DNA of 64,000 nucleotides from Glaciecola sp028401415. GTDB lineage: Bacteria > Pseudomonadota > Gammaproteobacteria > Enterobacterales > Alteromonadaceae. How positions within the stretch are numbered: position 1 is the stretch's first letter; each line of letters starts with the position of its first letter. Positions 42,460 through 50,962 of this stretch are shown here, piece after piece. The stretch lies in contig NZ_CP171821.2 in assembly GCF_028401415.2 (NCBI RefSeq), forward strand, positions 2,046,001-2,110,000. The letters run 5' to 3'. The translations under genes were made by a program, and so were the position numbers. The notes below the pieces were generated by a model. It worked only from the letters and a program-made list of their open reading frames with translations. It was not told the DNA's origin and did not search any database.

Positions 42460-43278
42460 TTAACGATTGGCATTCACTTTGTTGTTATCGATGCTAGTTT
42501 GAAGCTTCGTCAACTGTTCTCCCAAGCTTGCAATTTGCTCCTGCAAGTCTTTAGTAGATGGCTCAGTAAGCCTGCGCTCTTTGTGATGTTCCTCCTCCAT
42601 CACGCCCACCACGATGCCAATCACCATATTCAAAAAGGCGAATGCGGTGAAAAAGATGAAGGTCATGTAGAAAATCCAGCTCATTGGGTACACTTCCATC
42701 GTCTCGTACTGGATGTCAGTCCAATCTTCGAAGGTCATTACCCTAAACAACGTCAACATAGAAATCGCAATATTGCCCCACAGCACTGGATTGATATCAT
42801 TAAATAAGAATGAACCTATTGCTGCATAGATGTAAAAAATAATAAACATCAGTAGAACGACGTAACCCAGTCTTGGCAAGGCTATCATCAATGAATTTAT
42901 AAGCACTCTGAGCTCAGGCACAATTGAAATCATCCGAAGCACTCTGAATATGCGAATCAAACGCGCGAGCAGTGCCATTTCTGATTCATTCACCGGAATA
43001 AGGCTGATCACAACGACCAAAGTATCAAATATGTTCCACCCGGATTTAAAAAAGTCCTTTTTGTTTTCTTCAGCAATGAATCGAATGAGTATTTCGATTA
43101 AGAAAAACAGCGTTATAAAAACATCAAGATACTGTGTGATTAACAGCGCTGGTTCTGATAAATCATAGGTTTTAGCGCCAATCTCAAGTGCCGAAATGAT
43201 AATTACCGCGATCACAAAAAATTCGAAAGCTTTATTGTGCCGCAATCGCACTAAAGCGCCGTGCATTTTAGATAACAT
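42460..43278 (-). CDS. Bacterial voltage-gated cation channel (NaChBac-like), acidic filter
   Basis: The 272-residue protein is one six-helix voltage-gated unit, so four copies form a channel. S4 reads RLIRIFRVLRMISIVPELR with arginines every third position. The pore helix and filter are LTLFRVMTFEDWTD, followed by S6 (FIFFTAFAFLNMVIGIVVGVM) and a C-terminal coiled coil (LQEQIASLGEQLTKLQTSI). NaChBac has TLESWAS and NavAb TLESWSM at the filter; acids at the second and last positions are the changes known to make these channels calcium-selective. So this may conduct Ca2+ rather than Na+. It is convergent with tolC. Confidence 0.9.
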   Translation of the reverse strand: MLSKMHGALVRLRHNKAFEFFVIAVIIISALEIGAKTYDLSEPALLITQYLDVFITLFFLIEILIRFIAEENKKDFFKSGWNIFDTLVVVISLIPVNESEMALLARLIRIFRVLRMISIVPELRVLINSLMIALPRLGYVVLLMFIIFYIYAAIGSFLFNDINPVLWGNIAISMLTLFRVMTFEDWTDIQYETMEVYPMSWIFYMTFIFFTAFAFLNMVIGIVVGVMEEEHHKERRLTEPSTKDLQEQIASLGEQLTKLQTSIDNNKVNANR

Positions 43279-43401
43279 TAGTTAGTACCAATAATAAATA
43301 TGGAATAAAAAATAAATGGCCTGCATGATGCAGGCCAAGAGTTTATGACGTTTTACTGCCGGTTTCGCAAGCGACCTATCGCTCACCATCGAGCATAAGA
43401 C

Positions 43402-46191
43402 TTACAAATCATATTCGCGCTTAAGTGCTTCAATTCTCTCTTTTGAAACGTCTAGCGTAAACTGGCGCTCTTCCAAACGACGTGAAGCCGCCACGGGTGA
43501 ACCGTTTTTAAGCAGTACTTCGATGTAATTGAGGATGATTTCTTCGTTTTCAATATCATCACTCATGATATTGTTATAAGCTTCCATGGCTTCTTCAATG
43601 TTGCCTTGCCTCACGAGCACCTGAGCATAAGTGTCTGCGGTCGCGATATTATCAGGTTGAATTTCAAATGCTCGCTCTGCATACCCGGCCGCTTCTTCCA
43701 AATTCCCTGCTTCCATTTGCAAATAAGCTAAGTTGTTAAGCACCACAAAATTATTTGGCGTTAGCTCAAGCATCTCCTTATACATCCCGATGGCGGAAGG
43801 CGTATCCCGAGAAATCATGCGCTCAGCAAGTACCATTTTGGCGCGTACATCTCTGGGAAATTGCTCTGTATGCTTTTGCAAAAGCTCAAATGACGCCTGT
43901 TCTTGCCCGCTTAATTGTAGCGCCTGTACAGCAACAAAAAGATTGTCTGTTCGCGTATTTTGCTCGTATGACACTAACGCGTCATCTACTGCCTCATCAG
44001 CTCTGCCTTGAGCAAGTAAGACTCTCGCCTGTACACCACGCAAAAATGGTAAGGGTTTGTACTGCTCTTCAATGCTATCAAGTGTGGCCTGCGCGTTTTC
44101 CGCATCACCGGTCATAATATAGAAATAGCTCTGTAGGAACTTGACCTGCAAGTTGTCTTTGCCGCGTAAAAAATCGATGGCAATATCAAGCCCTTTCTCA
44201 TAATCACGTTTTACATCCATGATCAAAAGCTGGCCTAGTGCAGCGTTTTCCTGTTTTGGGAAAAACTCTGCCCATTGTTGATAATGCTTTTCTGCCGCAT
44301 CCATTTGATTTGCGCGAAGCAGTGCAGTTCCTTTTAGCATCCAGTATTGATTTGGCGCAGCGCGATCCGGCTCAATGGTTTCAAGCGCCTCCAAAGAAGC
44401 CGCTATTTGACCAGACGCTAGTGCAGCGCGCCCGGTTATCAATGCAAGTGCCTGATTACTGGTGTCTGCTTGAAAGGCTGTTTGTAATCTGGCTAAGCCC
44501 TCAGCCGCTTGCCCTTGCTCTGCCTTAATTGCATAAAAGCTGGCTAATCCTACATTATTGGATGGGTCTACCTCTAATAGCTTCTCAGTATTGACCAAGG
44601 CATCATCAGTATTTCCCTGTCGCAACTGTAAACGGATGCTTGACACCAATATGGGGGGGGAATCTGCAGCGAACTCCTTCGCTTTGTTCAACACGGCTAG
44701 CGCTTCGTCAAAGTTCTCTTGTCTTTGTAAAACCTCAGACTCTAAAACATAGCCTTCTGGGGCGGTAGGCGATTCTGCTTGCCAATCTTTTGCCAAATTC
44801 ATGGCGCGTTCGAGTTGATTCGTACCCAAATAAGCAGATGCCAGCGTGGTTCGAGCGGTAACGGATTCTGGCGCTTTATTTACCGCCTGCTGGAGATTGA
44901 TTAAGCCTTCAACATTGTTGACAGACAGTTTCAAAATACCTAGACGGGTTAAATCATCTGCCGTCTCGCTGATTTTTTCCGCTTGCTCAATGACTTTTTT
45001 GGCTTCCTCCAGATTACCTTCCTGAATAAGCTCATAACCGGCACGTGAGAACAAAGAAGCATCTGAGGCTCCGATATCGCCAATACGCGTCAATACTTCG
45101 CTAGCATCAGTGCCCATATCAGATTGCAGTTGACTTGCCGCGAGGATTCTTAAACCTGGATGACCGTCAGGCAAGAATGACGCTACTTCACCAAGATGCA
45201 TGACCGCCTTTTCAAACTCTCCCAATTGATAGGCTGCAAATCCAGAAACCAGGCGAACGCGTGGGTCAGTGGCACCAAATTGAATGGCTTTTTCACTGAA
45301 TGACAGCGCATTTTCATAGTCTTCATCTGCAGCGCGAATAATACCTTTTAATTGATTAAGCAAGGGATTAGTGTCACTCACCTGCATTAGTTCATCAACG
45401 TAAACCTCAGCATTTTCAAGCTTCCCCTGTTCAACCAGCATGTTAGCGAGCGCAAATTTAGACTCTAGATCCTCAGTGGCTACGCCAACATACTCTTCAT
45501 ATATTGCTGCCGCTTCTTCTTGTTGACCATTGAGCATATGCAGTCGCGCAGTGAAAGCCAGCACATCGCGATTCAAGGGTGCGCGCTCTTGTAACAGAAT
45601 AGCTTTTTCAAGCGCGTCGTCATAATCTCGATCTAAAATATCACGGTGCGTTTCTATCAAACCTTTGTACACGGAGCTTGAATCGATGCTGCTTAACTCA
45701 TCAATCAAAACACGCGCTTCACCGTTTTTCTCAAGGCGAATCAAAGACTGCAGTTTCCGATACCCCACCTCGAGACGCTCCACGGAAGTCAGGTTTTCCT
45801 CATCGACCTCAAGTTGGGCGAGCGCAACGTTTGATCCCGTGCGCTGATATGCTTCTGATAAAAATGGAATCACTTCACCAGGTGGATGCCCTAACTCTAA
45901 GGCGCGCGAAAGCTCTTTTTCAGCTGACTCAAAATCTTTTTGCGCAATGTATACTTTGCCAAGCTCATAGCGCGCTTGCGCCATGCGCGGATTTTGCTGC
46001 ACTGCACTTTTTAATTCAACAATTGCGGCAGCGGTATCACCCTGCTCTAGGAAAACTTGTGCTTGCTGGATGTGCTCGTCGGCTGTTTTGCCAGAGCACG
46101 CACTCAGACTTGCTGCCAGTAACCCTGCTGCAATGAGCTTTCCAATGTTTTTTCTCGCAAAGCGCGATGCTTTATCACGTGCTACTTTCAC
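43402..46191 (-). CDS. prsT: PrsT-like TPR-repeat lipoprotein
   Basis: The 929-residue lipoprotein starts at GTG 46191, with AAAGGAAG seven bases before. The lipobox is LLAASLSAC. The rest is a solenoid of about 20 TPR repeats, for example YELGKVYIAQKDFESAEKEL and LAYLQMEAGNLEEAAGYAER. It resembles PrsT of PEP-CTERM/exosortase exopolysaccharide systems. No exosortase, glycosyltransferase or PEP-CTERM protein is in the window. It would sit at the periplasmic face of a membrane and act as scaffold. Confidence 0.82.
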   Translation of the reverse strand: MKVARDKASRFARKNIGKLIAAGLLAASLSACSGKTADEHIQQAQVFLEQGDTAAAIVELKSAVQQNPRMAQARYELGKVYIAQKDFESAEKELSRALELGHPPGEVIPFLSEAYQRTGSNVALAQLEVDEENLTSVERLEVGYRKLQSLIRLEKNGEARVLIDELSSIDSSSVYKGLIETHRDILDRDYDDALEKAILLQERAPLNRDVLAFTARLHMLNGQQEEAAAIYEEYVGVATEDLESKFALANMLVEQGKLENAEVYVDELMQVSDTNPLLNQLKGIIRAADEDYENALSFSEKAIQFGATDPRVRLVSGFAAYQLGEFEKAVMHLGEVASFLPDGHPGLRILAASQLQSDMGTDASEVLTRIGDIGASDASLFSRAGYELIQEGNLEEAKKVIEQAEKISETADDLTRLGILKLSVNNVEGLINLQQAVNKAPESVTARTTLASAYLGTNQLERAMNLAKDWQAESPTAPEGYVLESEVLQRQENFDEALAVLNKAKEFAADSPPILVSSIRLQLRQGNTDDALVNTEKLLEVDPSNNVGLASFYAIKAEQGQAAEGLARLQTAFQADTSNQALALITGRAALASGQIAASLEALETIEPDRAAPNQYWMLKGTALLRANQMDAAEKHYQQWAEFFPKQENAALGQLLIMDVKRDYEKGLDIAIDFLRGKDNLQVKFLQSYFYIMTGDAENAQATLDSIEEQYKPLPFLRGVQARVLLAQGRADEAVDDALVSYEQNTRTDNLFVAVQALQLSGQEQASFELLQKHTEQFPRDVRAKMVLAERMISRDTPSAIGMYKEMLELTPNNFVVLNNLAYLQMEAGNLEEAAGYAERAFEIQPDNIATADTYAQVLVRQGNIEEAMEAYNNIMSDDIENEEIILNYIEVLLKNGSPVAASRRLEERQFTLDVSKERIEALKREYDL

Positions 46192-46517
46192 GGTAATCTT
46201 CCTTTCATCAATCCATGTTCTTGCCACACGCCATATTCTAGGCGCATTTATTCTGTACGATACAATAAGATTAATGGTATCTAGATGCAATCTCTAATAT
46301 ACTACGCTCTATCGGTCTAAAGATCTTTTCTGTCAATATCTGCGCCAGACTATCTTCCAGTAGTTTGCGAATAATGAGTATGAGCTAGCGTTTCGCTTTT
46401 GTACTCTGTGGTAGTCGCATCGACATGCGCGTTCAGCAAAGACAAGTAGGCCACACATTCGGCGTACGTATCCTCTCTGCTTAAGCCTCATTCTCGTATT
46501 TTATTTCAGGAACATTC
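46192..46517. other. Divergent promoter region and long leader of deaD
   Basis: This 326-bp non-coding stretch separates prsT from deaD. No ORF or repeat was found. The plus-strand part from roughly 46300 could be a long 5' leader, as is usual for cold-shock-regulated deaD/csdA mRNAs, but I did not find a defined structure. Confidence 0.4.
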
Positions 46518-48251
46518 ATGACCGACACAGTCGACATTACATTTAAAGACCTCAATTTACCCGAGCCATTGCTACAAGCGCTCGAAAAAGTGGGTTACGA
46601 AAAGCCCTCGCCTATACAGGCGAAGAGCATTCCCTTCTTACTCGATGGAAAAGATTTACTCGGGCAAGCGCAAACAGGAACGGGTAAAACCGCTGCTTTT
46701 GCTTTGCCAATGCTGGCAAATATCAACCCAGATGAGCAATTTGTACAATTATTGGTATTAGCCCCCACGCGCGAACTCGCTATACAGGTTTCTGAAGCCT
46801 TTCAAGTGTATGCGAGTTTTTCAAAGAAAATTAAAGTACTACCGGTTTACGGTGGGCAATCCTACGACAATCAAATTCGCCAACTTAAGCGTGGTGTGCA
46901 GGTTGTTGTAGGCACACCAGGCCGCATAATTGATCATATTAAGCGCAAAACCCTAAAACTGGACCAACTAAAGTTTTTAGTGTTAGACGAAGCTGACGAA
47001 ATGTTGCGAATGGGCTTTATTGATGATGTGGAACTCATTCTTTCGCATGCGCCTGAGCAACGTCAAACGGCACTTTTCTCAGCCACCATGCCAGCTCCCA
47101 TTAAAAAAATAACCCAGCGTTATTTAAAAGACCCTGAGCATATTAAGATTGCATCAAAGGTCAGCACTGCCAGCACGATACGCCAACGTTTTTGTCAGGT
47201 TGCGGGTCATCACAAGCTCGAAGCACTCACGCGTATCATGGAAGTGGAAGAGTTTGACGGCATGATTATTTTTGTGCGCACAAAAACGGCCACCGTCGAA
47301 CTTAGCGATAAGTTAAGCGCACGCGGCTACGACGTTGAAGCGCTTAATGGCGACATCCCTCAAAACCAGCGCGAACGAACCGTTGAAAAGCTCAAGCAGG
47401 GAAAAATAGACGTATTAGTGGCCACCGACGTAGTGGCACGAGGGCTAGACGTTGAACGTGTGAGTCACGTAATTAACTACGACATTCCTTACGACACAGA
47501 ATCTTATGTACATAGAATCGGGCGGACGGGTCGAGCTGGGCGAGCAGGCGATGCTATTTTGTTCATTTCGCATCGTGAAAAACGGCTTTTGTTTGCCATC
47601 GAGAAAACAACCAAGCAAGCCATTGAAAAAATGGATATTCCGTCGATTTCTCAGCTTAACGAATCGCGTCTCGACAAATTTAAGACAGCGGTTATCGACG
47701 CGCTGGATGACGATAAAATTGAAGCATATCTGCCTGTGGTTGAATCCATTATGCAAACCTCCGAAGCGTCCCCTGAACGTGTCATGGCAGCGCTTGCTAA
47801 AGTTGCTCAAGGTGACGAGCCTCTATTACTAAGCGATAAAGACAGACCCGACCTTAATGCAAAACCCAACTTCAAAGAGCGCAGCGAGCGCCCTCGCGAC
47901 GGCGGGCATCGCAGTAAAAACGAACGCGGAAAAGGACGCTCAGATAAAAAGCCAAGTCGCCCTCGTGGCAAGCCTGAATCAGGTATGCAGCGCTTTAGAA
48001 TTGAAGTCGGGTATGTACATGGCGCTAAACCCGGTAATATTGTTGGCGCAATTGCAAATGAAGCGGATATTAGCAGTAAGCACATTGGTGCAATTGATAT
48101 ACATGACAATTATTCATTGGTGGATTTGCCTGAGGGCATGCCTAAGGAAACCCGCGATACGCTTCAAAAAACCCGTGTATCTGGGCAAAGATTGAACCTT
48201 CGTGCTTGGAGTGACGAACCTCCCAAGCGAAAGAAAACTAAGAAAGATTAA
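46518..48251 (+). CDS. deaD: DEAD-box RNA helicase DeaD/CsdA
   Basis: The 577-residue protein has all DEAD-box motifs: Q motif (YEKPSPIQAKSIP), AQTGTGKT, PTRELAIQV, LDEADEML, SAT, RGLDV and HRIGRTGRAGR. It has a DbpA-like RNA-binding C-domain (FRIEVGYVHGAKPGNIVGAI) between basic stretches. A basic Arg/Lys/Gly-rich linker (about 455-490) precedes the C-domain. It unwinds RNA during ribosome assembly and mRNA decay, notably at low temperature. CAGGA precedes the ATG. A terminator follows. Confidence 0.95.
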   Translation: MTDTVDITFKDLNLPEPLLQALEKVGYEKPSPIQAKSIPFLLDGKDLLGQAQTGTGKTAAFALPMLANINPDEQFVQLLVLAPTRELAIQVSEAFQVYASFSKKIKVLPVYGGQSYDNQIRQLKRGVQVVVGTPGRIIDHIKRKTLKLDQLKFLVLDEADEMLRMGFIDDVELILSHAPEQRQTALFSATMPAPIKKITQRYLKDPEHIKIASKVSTASTIRQRFCQVAGHHKLEALTRIMEVEEFDGMIIFVRTKTATVELSDKLSARGYDVEALNGDIPQNQRERTVEKLKQGKIDVLVATDVVARGLDVERVSHVINYDIPYDTESYVHRIGRTGRAGRAGDAILFISHREKRLLFAIEKTTKQAIEKMDIPSISQLNESRLDKFKTAVIDALDDDKIEAYLPVVESIMQTSEASPERVMAALAKVAQGDEPLLLSDKDRPDLNAKPNFKERSERPRDGGHRSKNERGKGRSDKKPSRPRGKPESGMQRFRIEVGYVHGAKPGNIVGAIANEADISSKHIGAIDIHDNYSLVDLPEGMPKETRDTLQKTRVSGQRLNLRAWSDEPPKRKKTKKD

Positions 48252-48272
48252 GCCTTAGCGTTTAAAACGACA

Positions 48273-48303
48273 AAAAGCCACATCCCGTTTATGTGGCTTT
48301 TTA
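48273..48303 (+). terminator. Rho-independent terminator after deaD
   Basis: The stem AAAAAGCCACAT pairs with ATGTGGCTTTTT around a CCCGTTT loop and continues into T residues. It lies about 20 bases past the deaD stop. The A/T symmetry means it could work in both directions, but the next gene on the plus strand, cysG, starts 145 bases later. Confidence 0.93.
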
Positions 48304-48448
48304 ATTGGTACCCTTTATTTCTGAAAGTTATAAGTTCTGCTTATTTAATTGCCTACAGAGTTGAGACTTCTGGCATGATTCAAGGGTCTAGATCACGTAT
48401 AGTATCGTGTCACCACGTAATTCACCTTTTACCTAGAGCCTTACCATC

Positions 48449-49840
48449 ATGAAATACTTCCCAGTTTTTATCGACGCTGAACACGTCAATTGTTTAATCG
48501 TGGGTGCAGGGGAAGTGGCAGCGCGTAAATTAGAATTGATTCTTAAAACGCCAGCAAGCGTTTCCATTGTATCTCCCTGGGTGAGCGACACGGTGGCAAG
48601 CTTGGCGAAGCAACATGATATTGAAATTCACGAGCGCGTCTTCGAAGATAAAGACTTAGAAGGAAAGTCGATGATTTTCGTTGCGACTGACGATAGCCAA
48701 GTAAATCAGCACATACACGACTTGGCGCACAGTCAATCAAAGTTGGTTAACGTGGTGGATAATACCCCGCTTTGCAAATTTATCACGCCCTCCATTGTGG
48801 ATCGTAGCCCCATTATTATTGCCATGAGCAGCGGCGGTGTTGCGCCAGTGCTATTACGATACATTCGCCAAAAGCTTGAATCGGTTTTACCTAGCAAAAT
48901 CAGTCTATTGGGTAATTTTTCCGAAAAGTTTAGAGCTAAGGTAAAACAGGCGCTCTCATCGGTAACCGACCGGCGTTATTTTTGGGAGGAAGTACTCGAC
49001 GGTGACATTGGCGAAAATGTATTACAAGGCAATCAAGCTCTAGCCGAACAGCAGTTAGATACTGCGCTTGAAGCTTATCAAGCGGGTAACAAGCCAAAAG
49101 GCCAAGTTTACTTAGTGGGGGCTGGCCCAGGTGATCCTGACTTACTGACCTTTAGAGCACTGCGATTGATGCAAAAGGCAGATGTTGTGGTTTACGATAG
49201 GCTTGTTTCGCCAGATATCTTAGAACTTGTGCGCAGAGATGCGGAAAAGATTTATGTTGGCAAAGCAAAAAGCAAACACACTATTGATCAAGAAGAGATT
49301 AATGCGCTACTAGCAAAACTCGCGAAAGAAGGTAACCGAGTTGTGCGCTTAAAAGGTGGAGACCCGTTTATTTTTGGGCGTGGCGGTGAAGAAATTCAAA
49401 CGCTCATCCAGCAGGGCATAGAATTTCAAGTGGTGCCAGGCATTACCGCAGCAAGTGGGGCTGCCAGCTATGCAGGCATCCCTCTAACTCACCGAGATCA
49501 TGCACAATCAGTCACCTTTACCACTGGCCATCTTCGCGACAATACAATTGATTTAGATTGGGAATCGTTGGCGCGTAAACAGCATACACTCGTGTTTTAT
49601 ATGGGACTCACCGGCTTGAACATTATCTGTGAAAAGCTTATTGCCAATGGCCTACCCGAGGGTACGCCGATTGCGCTAGTGGAAAACGCAACGCGCGGCA
49701 ACCAAAAGGTAGTGACAGGAACCCTTGGCAATATCATGAACAAGCCAATGACAGCCAACATTAAACCGCCAACCTTAATTATTGTGGGCTCGGTGGTCAC
49801 ATTGCACCAAGAGCTGAATTGGTTTGGCGCAAGCGCTTAA
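48449..49840 (+). CDS. cysG: Siroheme synthase CysG (trifunctional)
   Basis: CysG makes siroheme from uroporphyrinogen III. The 463-residue fusion has the dehydrogenase/ferrochelatase part (Rossmann GAGEVAARKLELIL, DNTPLCKFITPSIVDRSPI; about 1-205) and the SAM methyltransferase part (VYLVGAGPGDPDLLTFRAL, YDRLVSPDIL, VRLKGGDPFIFGRGGEE and VVPGITAASGAASYAGIPLT; about 215-460). The ATG at 48449 follows a short AT-rich leader. Siroheme is the cofactor of sulfite and nitrite reductases. No such enzyme lies adjacent here. Confidence 0.96.
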   Translation: MKYFPVFIDAEHVNCLIVGAGEVAARKLELILKTPASVSIVSPWVSDTVASLAKQHDIEIHERVFEDKDLEGKSMIFVATDDSQVNQHIHDLAHSQSKLVNVVDNTPLCKFITPSIVDRSPIIIAMSSGGVAPVLLRYIRQKLESVLPSKISLLGNFSEKFRAKVKQALSSVTDRRYFWEEVLDGDIGENVLQGNQALAEQQLDTALEAYQAGNKPKGQVYLVGAGPGDPDLLTFRALRLMQKADVVVYDRLVSPDILELVRRDAEKIYVGKAKSKHTIDQEEINALLAKLAKEGNRVVRLKGGDPFIFGRGGEEIQTLIQQGIEFQVVPGITAASGAASYAGIPLTHRDHAQSVTFTTGHLRDNTIDLDWESLARKQHTLVFYMGLTGLNIICEKLIANGLPEGTPIALVENATRGNQKVVTGTLGNIMNKPMTANIKPPTLIIVGSVVTLHQELNWFGASA

Positions 49841-49926
49841 AAAGCGTAAACTTTTATTCATGCAAACATCTCATATCTTCGGCAAACCACACACCAGCGT
49901 GTTTTTTGCTCTCGGCGGCGCACTTT

Positions 49927-50886
49927 ATGTTCAGTAGCTCATCAGCGATTTTTGTATTTAAGTCTACGGTGCTTTTCATGCTGCTTTTGGCATCTGCCTA
50001 TGCGAAGCAGCTTGTTTTTGATTATGACGCCCAAAACGGTTTAGAGACCTTCTCTTACCAATGGCAAGAAAACAATGAAGTATTAAATTTATCCTTTTCA
50101 ATCGATTCAGAACGCTTTAAGTCTATGCCCCAAACAAAGGCAGCTTTCAGTAACGATAGAATGCAGCGAGAGATACAAGTTGCGCTTTTGAAACATGCTC
50201 AACAAGTTAACCCGCGCTTAGCGCGAGTAGAGGTAAAACGGCAAGGTCAACGAGTGCAGTTTGGTGTATCAAGTCGCACACCGGAGCATGGCGAAAAGAT
50301 CATGGCTGAGCTCAAAGAAACAAGTAAGCTAGCTCGCCAAACCTTTTTGGATGAACATTTTTTTACCGACTACCGAGCAAAAACCGGCGCAATGGCGATC
50401 AAGCAAGATCACGCACGCTACGCAAAGCAAAGTGCCGAAGCGCTTGAGCCCATTGTGGATGCGATAAAACGAAATTTAGACAATCCAGATGACCCGCGAG
50501 CATTTATATCGCTAGCGCTTAGCTGGCTTCAAAGTATTCCATACAACACGATGGAAAGTCGTCTGTCGAGCAATGGTGCAGGGTTTGTCTCTCCCAAAGA
50601 TTTGCTCTTACAAAATCAGGGTGATTGCGACAGCAAAGCAACCTTTCTTGCCGCCTTACTTCGTGCATACAGCGCTGGGGCTAAAATGCAGCTCGTATTA
50701 TTACCAGAGCATGCATTACTGGCGGTAGCCTTACCCAAAAAACCTGATGAAAAGATTGTCAAACATGAAGGCATTAATTACATTTTATTAGAAGCAACGG
50801 GCCCCGCTTACTTCGACATTGGCGAAGTGGACGAAGATACATGGCGAGCAATAAAAAATCGGCAATATTCGCTGGAAGCAATGTAA
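49927..50886 (+). CDS. Exported transglutaminase-like cysteine protease-fold protein
   Basis: The 319-residue protein has a signal peptide (residues 1-26, ending ASAYA). Its papain-like/transglutaminase core has Cys in LLQNQGDCDSKATFLAALLR, His in LLPEHALLAVAL and the acid in LLEATGPAYFDIG. The family includes transglutaminases, peptidases and amidases; which activity it has is unknown. I chose the ATG at 49927 because it starts a clean signal peptide; a longer frame begins inside cysG. A hairpin follows, shared with the convergent TonB receptor gene. Confidence 0.8.
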   Translation: MFSSSSAIFVFKSTVLFMLLLASAYAKQLVFDYDAQNGLETFSYQWQENNEVLNLSFSIDSERFKSMPQTKAAFSNDRMQREIQVALLKHAQQVNPRLARVEVKRQGQRVQFGVSSRTPEHGEKIMAELKETSKLARQTFLDEHFFTDYRAKTGAMAIKQDHARYAKQSAEALEPIVDAIKRNLDNPDDPRAFISLALSWLQSIPYNTMESRLSSNGAGFVSPKDLLLQNQGDCDSKATFLAALLRAYSAGAKMQLVLLPEHALLAVALPKKPDEKIVKHEGINYILLEATGPAYFDIGEVDEDTWRAIKNRQYSLEAM

Positions 50887-50902
50887 AATGTGGCAAAGAA
50901 AG

Positions 50903-50937
50903 CTGAGCTTGATTCTGTATTTAAGAATCAAGCCCAG
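50903..50937. terminator. Bidirectional hairpin between convergent genes
   Basis: GCTTGATTCT (50907-50916) pairs perfectly with AGAATCAAGC (50924-50933) over a seven-base loop. T residues follow only loosely on the minus strand. Its place between two convergent stops (transglutaminase-like gene and TonB receptor) fits a shared, weak terminator. Confidence 0.65.
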
Positions 50938-50962
50938 TATGAGATATGTCAGTAACTACAGC

